Assembly (NCBI GenBank): GCA_026120035.1 | Contig: JALRME010000007.1 | Span: 1,178,001 to 1,242,000 of the forward strand | DNA length: 64,000 nucleotides | Direction: 5' to 3' | Source: Coleophoma eucalyptorum | Lineage: Eukaryota > Ascomycota > Leotiomycetes > Helotiales > Dermateaceae | In this document: positions 23,824-34,207 of the stretch, in pieces | Position numbering within the stretch: position 1 is the first letter of the stretch | How the letters are laid out: each line of letters begins with the position of its first letter | Notes under the pieces: model-generated | The model's input: the letters and a program-made list of their open reading frames with translations, nothing else | Databases searched by the model: none | What the model was told of the DNA's origin: nothing | Made by a program: the position numbers and the translations under genes

Positions 23824-25583
23824 ATGATGGCGAAGCGATCGCTCCCAACACGGCCGTCGTCATCGAACCTCCCGTCAACAGCTGAAGCAGCAGCTGGCGG
23901 AGCGACGACATCAAGCAACCAGCGTGTCATGCCGGTCACATGCACACGGCCACCGTCTTCATCCGGGTCTTCAGTCTCGTCGTTGTCGACGAAATCCGAG
24001 TCAAGCGCAGAAGCCTTTGTGGCTTCGATCATCAACCAGCAGCAGCCTCCATCGGCGACATCTGCAGCAGAACCCACGACGGAGGAACTAGAAAAAGCCA
24101 AGGGTGGAAGTGGCGCTCTTGCACGTTGGCCCCCCATCCCTGGAGCTGGGACGGGGCGGTCATGGACGGGTGAGTGGATGATTCTGCATTGCTGCTTGGA
24201 CATTCTAGGGTCTTTGGGGTCGAGTGGACTCGGAAACGGTGATGTTTCCAGGGCAAACAGGGTCTAGGAGCCCCACCAAATGGGGGTGATGATGGCATGT
24301 CATAGGCTGTTACGCGCTGAAGTCTCAGGCTACAAGAAGGCCTTCATGTACCCCACCCGCCACCTACGCCAGTTTGCACAACCCCAACATCATTATCCTT
24401 TCTGTTTCCGCTCTGAAGCCTCTCGCATCCCAATTTCTCTGGCCCGGGTTTTCTAGTCTACCTGACTTGACTGTCGCCCGGAGCAAGTCCCCAAGGCGGA
24501 TCTCGCTAGCCATCACTGCAATCAGCGCGATTCCCTTTCCCTCTTGCTGACTTTCCACCGATCCCACTTTTAGACTCTGATTCAAACCCGGTTCACACCA
24601 CTACTACTTTCACATTTCCGAATTACGATAATACTCCTCCAAATCCCATCACCACATCCACCCACAAATCAGACCACACACGGCCCATCGACATTGAACT
24701 ACCCTCAGCTGCCATCGCTGCCCGCAAGAAGAGCTTGCCCGTCTCTACTCCCGAAGAGCCTCTTTCTGCGCGGGGAGACTTGCCTGGGTATGTATGTTTT
24801 TGTTTATTTCTCGGTTCCAGCTACCGGAGCATTATGTCCGTGACTATGCCTGGGGCGATGTTGCTATAGTAGTAGAATCTTAGGGAAAGTATTCAGGACG
24901 CTGACGACATTTCCAGAGGTTATTTTCCACTACACGAAGACCCAGCCTCGCGATCACATCAGCCACATCCATTTGATCGTGCTCATATTACTTCGCATCC
25001 CCACAACATGCCTTCATCACGTTCTTCAGCGGACTCCACGCCTAAATCATCCAAACACCACAAAACTGCCAGTATGCCCGGCCCTCTACCTATGCCTATG
25101 GGCAAGTACCATCCATCCAACTTCAAAATCACTCCCGTTGCATCACCCGGCGGTGCTCATTTAGCACCGGCAGGTCTCGCCATGCCTCCGCCACCATCGC
25201 GCCAACCTTCCACGGGGAATACTAGTAGTCCCACCAAGCAACATCACCGGAAAGGCTCCGATGCGAGGAAGAAACTGCAGCAATACCAACGTGATATGAT
25301 CGCCCAAGCGCGCATCGCTGCCTCGGCGACGGCTCCTTCGGGCGTTGTGGGCACCCGGCTGGCGAGCAAACCAATTAGTCCGCGACTCCTGCCGATGGGG
25401 AGCCCAGATGAGTTGAGTGCAGCTATGACACCGTTGGAACTGGGTGGTGGTGCGGGCGGTTACTTGGGTGCAAGATCACTGGCATCAGATTCGAGAGAGA
25501 ACGAAATGGTGGGCCGAATGTTGAGGATGGAAGAGGACCGGAGGAGGAGGGAGGGTCAGAGTTCGCCGGTGGCGAGGGTTTGA
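23824..25583 (+). CDS. Hypothetical disordered protein, 408 residues
   Basis: Proposed exons 23824-24169, 24574-24787 and 24917-25583 join to 409 codons. Both junctions keep the frame: TGG ACG G/AC TCT and CCT GG/A GGT. Intron 2 (129 bp, GTATGT) is clear. Intron 1 (404 bp, GTGAGT to TTTTAG) is unusually long for this window and may hide another exon. The protein is Ser-, Pro- and Thr-rich and largely disordered, with one helical stretch ARKKLQQYQRDMIAQARIAA (about 310-330) and a conserved-looking SPDELSAAMTPLELGGGAGG toward the end. It has no signal peptide, membrane helix or known domain. I believe it is a conserved fungal protein of unknown role, but cannot name it. MMAKRS at 23824 was chosen as start; an in-frame ATG also lies near 23560. 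Confidence 0.68.
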
Positions 25584-27133
25584 CGATCTTGCCTCCTCCC
25601 AGCACCAAAATCTTACTTTGGTTCTGACATCGGCGTTTGTGGTCATTTGTTGATATTTTTGGCGAGAGAGATCACGTCTCGCGTGCATGGCTTGGCTTAG
25701 CATTTGGCATACCCCTTCGACATTAATCAAAGTTCCAGGCGCTAGCTTTATTACTTTCTTTATTCAACTTCACACGGTTTACAACACTTCCTCGATACCT
25801 ACTTTACTTTACTCTTGACGACGTTATGGTATACTCGGTTTTGCGGTTGAAGATGGGAGGTGGGAATAAGCGACGGAAGGACCGATGGACAGAAAAGATT
25901 ACGAGAAAAAGAGGAGGGAAGAAAGTAGAAGATTAAAAAGAGGGAAGGTTCTGCTCATAAAGCTACCATGTTGATTTGGAGCAATAGCGGCCGTTTACAT
26001 ATCCCATCTATTTTTCTGTCCTTCTCTTGCAAAAATTTGTTCATTGGTCACTCGCTGGCTCGCACGCTCGTTTATTCTACTTCTCCACTCCTGATCTTGC
26101 GATGTACCGATAGCTCAGCTACTTCTTGATACATTCGACTATGATTCCGGTCTTCCATCTGCCTCACAGAAAAACTTTCGTTCTTTCGATTACTGCTTCC
26201 GATTTTCAAACGGCTCCTATTTAGCCTGAAATCGGGGTTCAAGTACTGTCGCTGCGCTATCAACGTACATATTCACGATACCCTCACTTGTTCGTCACCT
26301 CACCTCGCTTCGCCTCGACTCGGTTCGCTCGCTACCGTATACCAAAAGACTTGTTCCAACCACGCACCGCCACCTACCTGTTGTATTATTATTATTATTA
26401 TTCTTAATCCATTTCATTATTATTTGGTTCCTACTCTTGAAGAAGAAAAAAAAACTCAATTAGACATCTCGCTCACTTCCGTTTCCTTTTTTTTTTAATT
26501 TTTTTTATCTTCGTGAGGAGGTGCTAAGCCGAGGAGAGGGAGAGAGTGATGCGGGAAGGATTGGGTGGCGGCTGTTTCAAGACTGTTTATATATAGATAG
26601 AAGGATTTTGTGTAGTTGTTTTTGGCTTTGGGGTGTTAGAGGAGATGAACTTTTTTACAGTTTGATGAGTTGGCTGTGGTGGGGAAGGGAGGGAAATAGG
26701 GGAGTTTGATTTGGGTTTGGGTTTGGGTTTGGGTTGTTTTTTTTGGGGCTGATAGATCGGATGGTGGGATAGATGTATGCTTGTGCCAATAGATTGCTCT
26801 GATCCTACTATTGCTTGTGTTTGATTTGATGTGTGATTTTGCTGGCTTGTGGATTAGCTGGGTGGGTTTGGAAGGAATAGAGGCTTCCCAGTATCTGTGG
26901 CTTCATCTTTTAATATATCGATGATTCTATATGGATTATCTCGGCTTGTCTATTGCTATCAAAATAGTATCTTCTCAGGCAAGTTGCTAGGTAAACCTAG
27001 TGGTTTTGGTTTGTCTCTCTTCGACCGTCTTGATCTCGTTCTTACTCCTACATCAAACGAGCATGCATGCTCCCATGCACCGCTTAATCTATTATCAAAT
27101 GCAACTGGATATGCTTGTCCTCTGTCCCTCTCT
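25584..27133. other. Intergenic, convergent 3' flanks
   Basis: Lies between the 3' ends of the 408-residue gene (+) and the UNC93-like gene (-). It holds a (TTA)n run near 26385-26405, poly-A and poly-T runs near 26440-26510, and a four-repeat GGGTTT tract. No gene is supported. Confidence 0.5.
26713..26733 (+). repeat. GGG(TTTGGG)3 tract, potential G-quadruplex
   Basis: Four GGG runs separated by TTT loops on the + strand meet the simple G3N1-7 quadruplex rule. It is not the standard fungal telomere repeat (TTAGGG) and lies between two convergent genes. Confidence 0.85.
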
Positions 27134-29145
27134 TCAAGAAGCAACACCACCACTTAGCACTTTCACCGTATCCTTCACATCCCCACTTCCACTGCCACTT
27201 TCCCCCACCAAATCATCACCGCCCTCTCCCCGCTCTCCCTCGCACCCCCCAACAACCACCAACCCCTCGTCACTGGAATGCTCCCGGACCTTCGTCCACG
27301 CGACCCACGTCGTGCAGATAATACTCCCCACCAGAATCATCCACGTGCTCAAGTACATGCTCACGTAGCTGATCTTGAGCCCATCCAGCCTCCACACCAC
27401 GGCTGCGCCCGCACTCTGCAGGGACTTGTACCACCCGGAGTAGTGGGATAGGCGCGCGGAGTTGTTGGAGAGACTGCCCATCAACCAGTATGCATACGCT
27501 TGGAAAATGCCGTCATACAGCGACCAGAAGACGTACATTATGATGTAGGGTGCATATCGGCGGGATTCAGTGCTATGTTTGAGTTTCAGTGACGTGCTTC
27601 TTCTTGTCCTTCTTTATGTTTTGAGAGGGGATCCTTCTCCATTTTTTTCTCGTGGCTTTCGGGAGGGGGGAAAACACTTACAGATCAATCAATGGTACCG
27701 GAACTACTCCTCGGACCGTATCCTTCACAAAAATCCACCCAGCACCCCAAATCACCAGCGTCGTAATGAACAGAACCGCCAACCCAAACCGGGCCCGTGC
27801 CACTCTACTGTACTTGTCAGGCTTGAAATCCATCAACAAGCCCATAACCCAGACACCGACCATGTTAGCGAAGTTCGACCAGAGGCCATTGAAGGAGCGC
27901 GTGCGCAGTGTAAAGAATGGCGCGTTGAAGTCGTTCTTTTGGTAAGTGTAGAACCAGTTGGATGCTATGAAGAATGGGAAGAGCGTGATAATCCACTTGT
28001 CTTGCACCAGAACCGTGAGGAGACCGCGGATTTCGGAACTCCATGTCGGTGCGCTGGGTAGTACCACAGCAGTGTTGTCTTTACGTACTACTTTGTCCGA
28101 GGGGATGAGTAGGAGCGGGAGGAGGCAGCCGAATAGCATTATGACGATGAACGTGATGAACTGTTGTATTTACAAGTGTCAGCCTGGCCGGCGATTCTCA
28201 TTGGCATGAAACTTCAACTCTGGCAAATCCGGAGTTAGATGGAAGAGGTATCTTCTTACCGTAGCATCAGAAACCGTGCCAGCCTTAGAATCCCAGTTTA
28301 GACAAATCGGGATAATAGATCCAATTACGCCACCCATCTGGAAAATGGTCCAGAAGATGGCAAAGGCTTTGCCTTTCTCATCTTCACAAGGGTAGCTCAT
28401 TGTCACGGCACCTTGGGCTGTCCATAACTATACTTAGTTAGTCCTCAGTCACTCATGCTCTCGCTTATGTTCCCTCCCCGTACACGAAATTAAGCCAGAT
28501 GAGAAAAATAGTGAAATAAAACAGTACCATAGAAGCACTAAGTCCCTCTACACAACCCGCTACAACGATAAACGCCGTGGCTCGATCCCCGATATGCGCC
28601 GTTGCGAAATAGGCCGATTCGAGAAATGCATACCCGAACCCGCCGAACATGAGGCAGACACGGATGCCAACGCGATTGTAGATGGTTCCCGAGAAGAAAG
28701 CGAGGGCTGCGAATGCTATTTTCCAAGACTGTTTAGCTTATCCTTTTCTCTTTTTCTTTTGGTAAAGAGGCTATTGCATTAGCAGGGAATTTGAGATGCT
28801 TACTAGAGTATATCGCTACGTTCGCATTGGTGCTCTGCTGGGTGTTCAATAACCCACCACCGCCTGCGCCATTGAGTGCACTTGACATTCCACTGTTGAT
28901 CGATCAGCGATTAGGTTGTGCATATCTACATGCTTTGGGGGTCTGGCGCTGGATTGGTAAGAGGTGGAGAATAGTGCTTACACCGTCATGAAGGCAATGA
29001 GTCCTACCAGGGTCACCTGCGTCATGGGCGTACGATAATTCTTCAATCGGATCCCACGATAGTACCAGTCCTTACTCTGCTCGAGATCGGCAGAGGAAGA
29101 GGAGGAGGCGTGGTTCTCGACATCGAGCTCTTCTGAGGAAGTCAT
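27134..29145 (-). CDS. UNC93-like major facilitator superfamily protein
   Basis: Six exons: 29145-28982, 28892-28804, 28715-28528, 28427-28260, 28160-27682 and 27572-27134, with introns of 88-109 bp, join to 509 codons, 508 residues. Protein reading is continuous across every junction (for example TV-GMSSALNGAGGGG and SASM-LWTAQGAV). It has about eleven or twelve hydrophobic helices, the fungal UNC93 signatures LNGAGGGGLLNTQ, AFFSGTIYNRVGIR, LMFGGFGYAF, ATAHIGDRA and GRAFAIFWTIFQMGG-like text (here GKAFAIFWTIFQMGG), and an acidic/Gly-rich cytosolic tail. UNC93-like proteins are MFS relatives; in fungi their substrate is mostly unknown. The gene is divergent from the DUF1479 gene with 538 bp between start codons, so shared control is possible. 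Confidence 0.93.
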
Positions 29146-29683
29146 TTTGTTGCTCGACTCAATGACAATGGAATTTGCTTCATTGGTCCTCTGCCGCCCT
29201 TCTTATAAGCTTGACTTGTGGGGACGCATATCTACATCCCATCTTTAGAGGCAGGTACTTATCGCCAATCCAAGATTACCTCCTGTATGTTTTGCGGACA
29301 GGCTTCCGTCAACGCAACACAGGACAGGATCGTCGCTTAAACGGTGCTGCTTGTCTTATGCCTTTACCCCACTCATGCACTTTACACTTCACTCCATACG
29401 CTGTATCTTTAATCGGACTCGCCCGTATCAAGATAAGACACGCGAGCGCAGCTCCTCAAATGATGATATCTCACCTCTCCCCTCCGCACTCCTGCTGTGC
29501 CCTTGGCCGTTGCGAGCGAAACGTTGCATCGCGTGCCCTTAGGTGGGGAGGCATAATTATGGTCCGACACCGATACTGCCCTTGGCATATGTAGTACAAC
29601 CCTCCCCAGGAGATTCTCGAAGACCTAGACTAACTTCCCACAACGCATCAAGCCCCGAAAAGTATTAAATTGACTCTGTAAGC
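29146..29683. promoter_or_regulatory. Divergent promoter, UNC93-like / DUF1479
   Basis: A 538-bp region between two oppositely oriented start codons. It holds GATA-type core sites, including AGATAAG at 29431-29437 and CTTATC at 29258-29263, the type of element bound by fungal GATA factors such as AreA/NIT2. Such cores are frequent by chance, so their use is inference. Confidence 0.5.
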
Positions 29684-31250
29684 ATGGCAGCAGTGGAAAA
29701 CCTCGGGACTCAGGAGCCATTATTCGGCTTCGCCAGGGACTTCACTCCATCCCAAACAACCGACCGAAGCGCCAGGAAGCAGAAAGTCGTGAACCCAGGT
29801 GCATGGGCAGATACGAGTGGAGCGAAGCCCAAACCTCTCGATGCCAGATTCGTGGACGTGAAAAAGCGGCTGGTGAAGCCGGAGAACTATGCTGCGGTGC
29901 AGGAGAGTTGGCATCGTCTGCTCCAGGCAATTGAGGAGCGTGTGAAGGTGATCGAGGATGCAGGCCCAGATGTAAGCTCTCGAGATAGATTTTCAACAGG
30001 ATGATGGGAGCCAGAACTGACGATGGCAAAAGTTCATACCGACTGTTGAGTTCGCGGATATCAATTCCGAAGGTCGATTTCCGGACGAGTTTGCTAGTCT
30101 GGCGAGAGAAAGAGGCTGTTGCATTGTCAAGAACGTCGTCTCGGAAAGTCAAGCTCGCGAGTGGAAGGCTGCTATGATAGACTACTGCGCGCAACATCCT
30201 GATATCAAAGGCACGCCACCTGAACAGCCTCAGATCTGGAAGGCGTACTGGACGCCGGCACAGGTGGAGGCGCGGTCCCACCCGTCTATGATTGCATGCC
30301 AGACTGCTATGAGTCGGTTGTACAGTGCGGGAGACGAGGTCAATGTTGATTTGGATAGCCAGGCAATGTATGCTGATCGATTCCGGGTCAGGCCTGCTGG
30401 TGTGGATAATGTCCTGCCGCCACATCTGGACAATGGATCAATTGAGCGCTGGGAGGACGAGGCGGGCTATAGTAGTGTATTTACAGCGATTTGGGAGGGT
30501 AGATGGGAGGAATATGATGCATGGGATATGACACATCGTGCGGATGCTGTTACGGATCTTTATGGGGGACCTGGTGCTTGTTCAGCATTCAGAAGTATTC
30601 AAGGTAAAGTTCAATTCAAATATCCCTTATACGCAAATCTGACTGAGATTTTTCTAGGATGGCTGTCACTATCTAACAACGGCCCTAAGAAAGGCACCAT
30701 CCAGCTCCTTCCAGACATCAAACTCTCCACCGCCTACCTCCTCCTCCGCCCATTCTTCACCGACGATGGCAAGCTTGACATGGAAAGTACGTACTTCTAC
30801 GGCGCCGATCCAGGAATGGGCCAGGTGCTAACCACAGCCTGGCACCCACACCTGGAACTTGACCGCTCTATCGTCTCCATCCCGAACATTTCCCCAGGCT
30901 CGTACGTATTCTGGCACTGTGACATGGTGCATAAAGTCGAACAGAGACATGAAGGAACTGAGGACTCCTCCGTCGCATATATCCCCGTGGTGCCGCTGTG
31001 CAAGTATAACATCGGGAACTTAGTTGAGCAAAGGAAATCGTTCCTGGCTGGAAACCCTCCTCCAGACATGCCACCTCTGCCGGGTGAAGGTGTAGAGAGT
31101 GATCATGCGGATCGTGGACTTCCGGAACATGTTTTAACCGTGGAAGGGAGGAGGATGTTGGGTCTCGAGGCTTTTGATGCACTTGCTGATGGCTTGACGC
31201 CTGGTCAGAAAAGGATGCGGGAGCTCGCAAATCGAGAATTAGGGTTTTGA
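29684..31250 (+). CDS. DUF1479 protein, putative 2-oxoglutarate/Fe(II) dioxygenase fold
   Basis: Exons 29684-29971, 30033-30603 and 30658-31250 join to 484 codons, 483 residues. Introns are 61 bp (GTAAGC) and 54 bp (GTAAAG, with CTGAC branch). The second intron is a multiple of three with no stop, but removing it restores the family block FRSIQGWLSLSNNGPKKGT, so it is read as an intron. DUF1479 (PF07350) proteins have a predicted double-stranded beta-helix fold. In line with this, HLDNGSIERW supplies a His227-x-Asp229 pair and GSYVFWHCDMVHKVE supplies a distal His (His378, or His373), a plausible iron-binding triad. No substrate is known. The cytosolic protein has no signal peptide. It converges with the MFS exporter downstream (520 bp gap). 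Confidence 0.93.
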
Positions 31251-31770
31251 TACATTTTGTGCGGCTTAAGGGACGTGTACCACCTGGGTGGGCTGTTCTT
31301 GTCCCTTAGAACGTTCCCGATTCAACAGATGCTCTCAAATGTAGCTTTGTGTTCAATATGAACGAAAGGTGGTGTCAGATAAGCCAAGAATTATCCAATA
31401 TATGAGCCGATGTCCGGTATTCATTGACTGAGATTGTTTTGTGCCCATGGAGGAATGGTAAATGGTAGCGACAAGTAAATCCTTTCGAAGGTGTACTTTC
31501 GCGATAATCTGAGTACTGTGTACCATGAAACAGATTCAAGTCTAAAGGCTCTAGTTTCATTTCGTCAAACAGCAACACACGGATTGTGCAATCGAAATCG
31601 GGGCGAGGCCTTGATGTCAAGCTGGATTTTGATTCTGATGATCATAAATTGTGATCGAGAAAAGGGTTCCGAACTCTTCAAACCGGATGCAAAGCTTCGA
31701 TGCCGCCGCATTCGTTTGAGCGGCCCCTTCTAATACACTCCATTCATGGCGATCTTGTAGACCTGTTGAG
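31251..31770. other. Intergenic, convergent 3' flanks
   Basis: A 520-bp gap between the 3' ends of the DUF1479 gene (+) and the MFS exporter (-). No gene or repeat recognised. Confidence 0.6.
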
Positions 31771-33465
31771 TCATTGGGAGTTCTGGGATATAGTATCTCT
31801 CGGTTTGGGGGTTTCCCTGCTTGCCAATTCGGCTTCGAGTCCCGCCTTTTCTTCAGCGGTAAGGTCACTACTCGCTTTCCCTACATCCACAAACCCAGCA
31901 ATAAGGATCATAGCAACTGCAGCACATGCTACTGCAAACCAAAAGGCTGCTTTATAGCTGCCTCTTGTGCCTAATTTCTCCGTTTTGGACACTACCAGAT
32001 CAGCGATTCCAAGGAAGAAGCTGATCCCCAAGAACAGAACACTATTGATAAGAGCCCCTGCGAGACCTTGTTTATTTTTTGGTAGACTAGTTGTGATGAA
32101 GACATTGCTGACGCTATACGCTACATCAACACCTATTGTCGCACAGAGCATTGCAGGGAAGATGTAAGCCCAGTAATTAGGATCCTCGGGGATGACTGCG
32201 AATAATAATACGCAGGTAAGGTAGCCCAGGCTAGATATGACAAGCACTATTTTGCCTGGTAGCAGATGCAGAGTGAACCCTCCGACTGTGGCAAGTATCA
32301 ATCCTCCGGCAACCATGGGTACAAACCAGGCTGCTGTTAGGAGTGCAGAAACACCAAGCACTGTTTCTATGCTGCAATATGTTAGCTGTGCAATTAACAA
32401 GTAATCGATGCCCTGTTAGTACTTACTAGAAGCTTGCATAGAAGAGAAAAATTCCAAATACACCATAAATAAAAAACAGTGAAACCACAAGAGGTTTCAT
32501 GCATTTGATCTGGAAAAGGTCGAAAGGGAGTAGCGGGTTTTCGGCCATCCAGCCCTCGATGTAGAATGCGCAACAGAGAAAGACAACACCAAGACAGAAA
32601 GTTATGTAAATATAAGGTGTAGACCAGCCTTCTGGAGCATGAGAGCTATCAGTGATGGCAAATATCACTAAAATAAGCCCAGGAACAATAGTGAGTGCGC
32701 CCCAATAATCCATTTTGGCTTTTTGCAAATCTTGAGTATCAGAAGGAAGCGAAGGAACAGTCACAACTGCCACGGCCGATACAATGAACAATAGGATTGT
32801 GCCGATCCAAAAGTACCAGTTCCATTTAAGAACTTCGCCACTTATGCCTCCGATTAAGATTCCAGAGAAGAATCCGATTGGCGCAAAGGCTCCATATAGA
32901 CTGAAGAGCATATTCTTCCGTGGTCCTGGTCGATAGATCGTTCCGAGTAGCATTATACCGGCAGGCAGAAAAGCAGCCGGACCGAAGCCTTGTAAGGCTC
33001 GACAGACGATGAGCATTACAGAGTTTCGACTAAATGCTGCAATCAAGGACCAGATTGAGAACCATAATAGGCCAGAATTGAAAACAATGTTTGCGCCATA
33101 CATGTCGATCAAGCGACCAAACGGAAGGAGGAAAGCTCCGGTAACCAGAGAAAAAACGCTGGCAGGCCAGGTTCTAGATTCGGCAGGGATGTTGAGCTCC
33201 TGGCTCAGAACTGGAAGAATAATGTTGAAGCCACTGACAAAGTATTCCTATCACAGTAAGCAGAGTCCGTAGGGTTCAGGGTGTGACCTACAGCCATGAA
33301 CGCTGAAGCGAGCAAAGAGAATGCAAATCCAATTTCTGCCCACCATGACTTGAATATGTCAGGGCGTTGTCTACCCAGCCGTTCTATCTCAGCCTTAGTA
33401 GGGTGGAATGCTGAAGTTCCTCCACTCTGAGTCCCTGGCTCGGGTGATGGTGGTAACTCGACCAT
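31771..33465 (-). CDS. MFS drug/metabolite exporter (DHA type)
   Basis: Exons 33465-33292, 33247-32427 and 32371-31771 (introns of 44 and 55 bp) join to 532 codons, 531 residues. Reading is continuous (AFMA-EYFVSGFNII and FLFYASF-YIETVLG). The N-terminal 45 residues are polar; about twelve to fourteen hydrophobic helices follow. GRLIDMYG (102-109) corresponds to MFS motif A in loop 2-3, and GFFSGILIGGISGE resembles the antiporter motif C seen in drug:proton exporters. The tail is polar. Expected role is proton-driven export of a small molecule at the plasma membrane. The gene is divergent from the Zn2Cys6 regulator with 742 bp between starts, a common arrangement for an exporter and its regulator. 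Confidence 0.92.
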
Positions 33466-34207
33466 AGCGCCGAGGAAGAAATGGTGCAGAAATACGCTGC
33501 AAAGAAAAGGGCTTGCGAATTGCTTGGAAATCGAAGTTCGGTGTTATGCAATATGCAGATTAAAATGCTGGAAGCGTGTAGCTATATACTTGCTGATCTT
33601 GATCATGATCATATTCGAGATGTCAGTCACAGTCCCAGGAGCCAAAGGACATACTGCGCACCATGTCTCTTGGCTGCCTGTCGGGGACTAGAATGACGGC
33701 TACGCCAGAGAAAGTCAAGGGGACCATGGCTAGCCCAACGAAATGTTGTTTGACTTGACACATTGTTGTTGAGTCAGTGTGGATTAACGAAAGTATATGT
33801 CATCGTGGATATATAAGAAAGAAAGACACTGGACTGGACAAGCGAGAGAGTAAAGGAGAGCCAGCGGGGCTATTCCCCTCTAGGAAGCCAAGACACAAGA
33901 TGTACAGCTCGCTTGTGTTTGCGCTAACTAGGCGAGCCAAAGCCCCTCCGGACCCCGACGTGCCCGAGTCACTCGGGCCGAGTGATTTCGAACGTCTCTT
34001 CCTCCCCAAATCTTATCGCCCTTGGAAGTTCCTCTTCTCTTATCCCATTCTTCAATTTCTTCACCCTGTTCTTCACGAAACCAAGTCCTTGTCTCTGCAT
34101 AACCGCTGAGCCAATACCCCTCAAATCCGTTTCTTGGTTGCAGTAATGCCGCCACCGCCTACTTTCGCCTCCACACGGTGACCTTCGGAATTTTTGGCGG
34201 AAAGAGA
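33466..34207. promoter_or_regulatory. Divergent promoter, MFS exporter / Zn2Cys6 regulator
   Basis: A 742-bp region between the two start codons. Its most striking element is a pair of interlocked palindromes at 33962-33985 (annotated separately). No other gene is supported in it. Confidence 0.6.
33962..33985. promoter_or_regulatory. Two interlocked palindromes with a CGG-N-CCG core
   Basis: Positions 33962-33978 read GCCCGAG-TCA-CTCGGGC, a perfect 7-bp inverted repeat with a 3-base centre. Positions 33969-33985 read TCACTCGG-G-CCGAGTGA, a perfect 8-bp inverted repeat with a 1-base centre. The second holds a CGG-N-CCG pair, the half-sites used by Zn2Cys6 dimers. It lies about 220 bp before the regulator's start codon and about 500 bp before the exporter's. 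Binding by the adjacent regulator is inference. Confidence 0.55.

Noticed and set aside
26713..26733. Telomere-like repeat as evidence of a chromosome end or internal telomere
   Set aside because: The unit is TTTGGG, not TTAGGG, it has only four G runs, and both sides are ordinary gene-bearing sequence.
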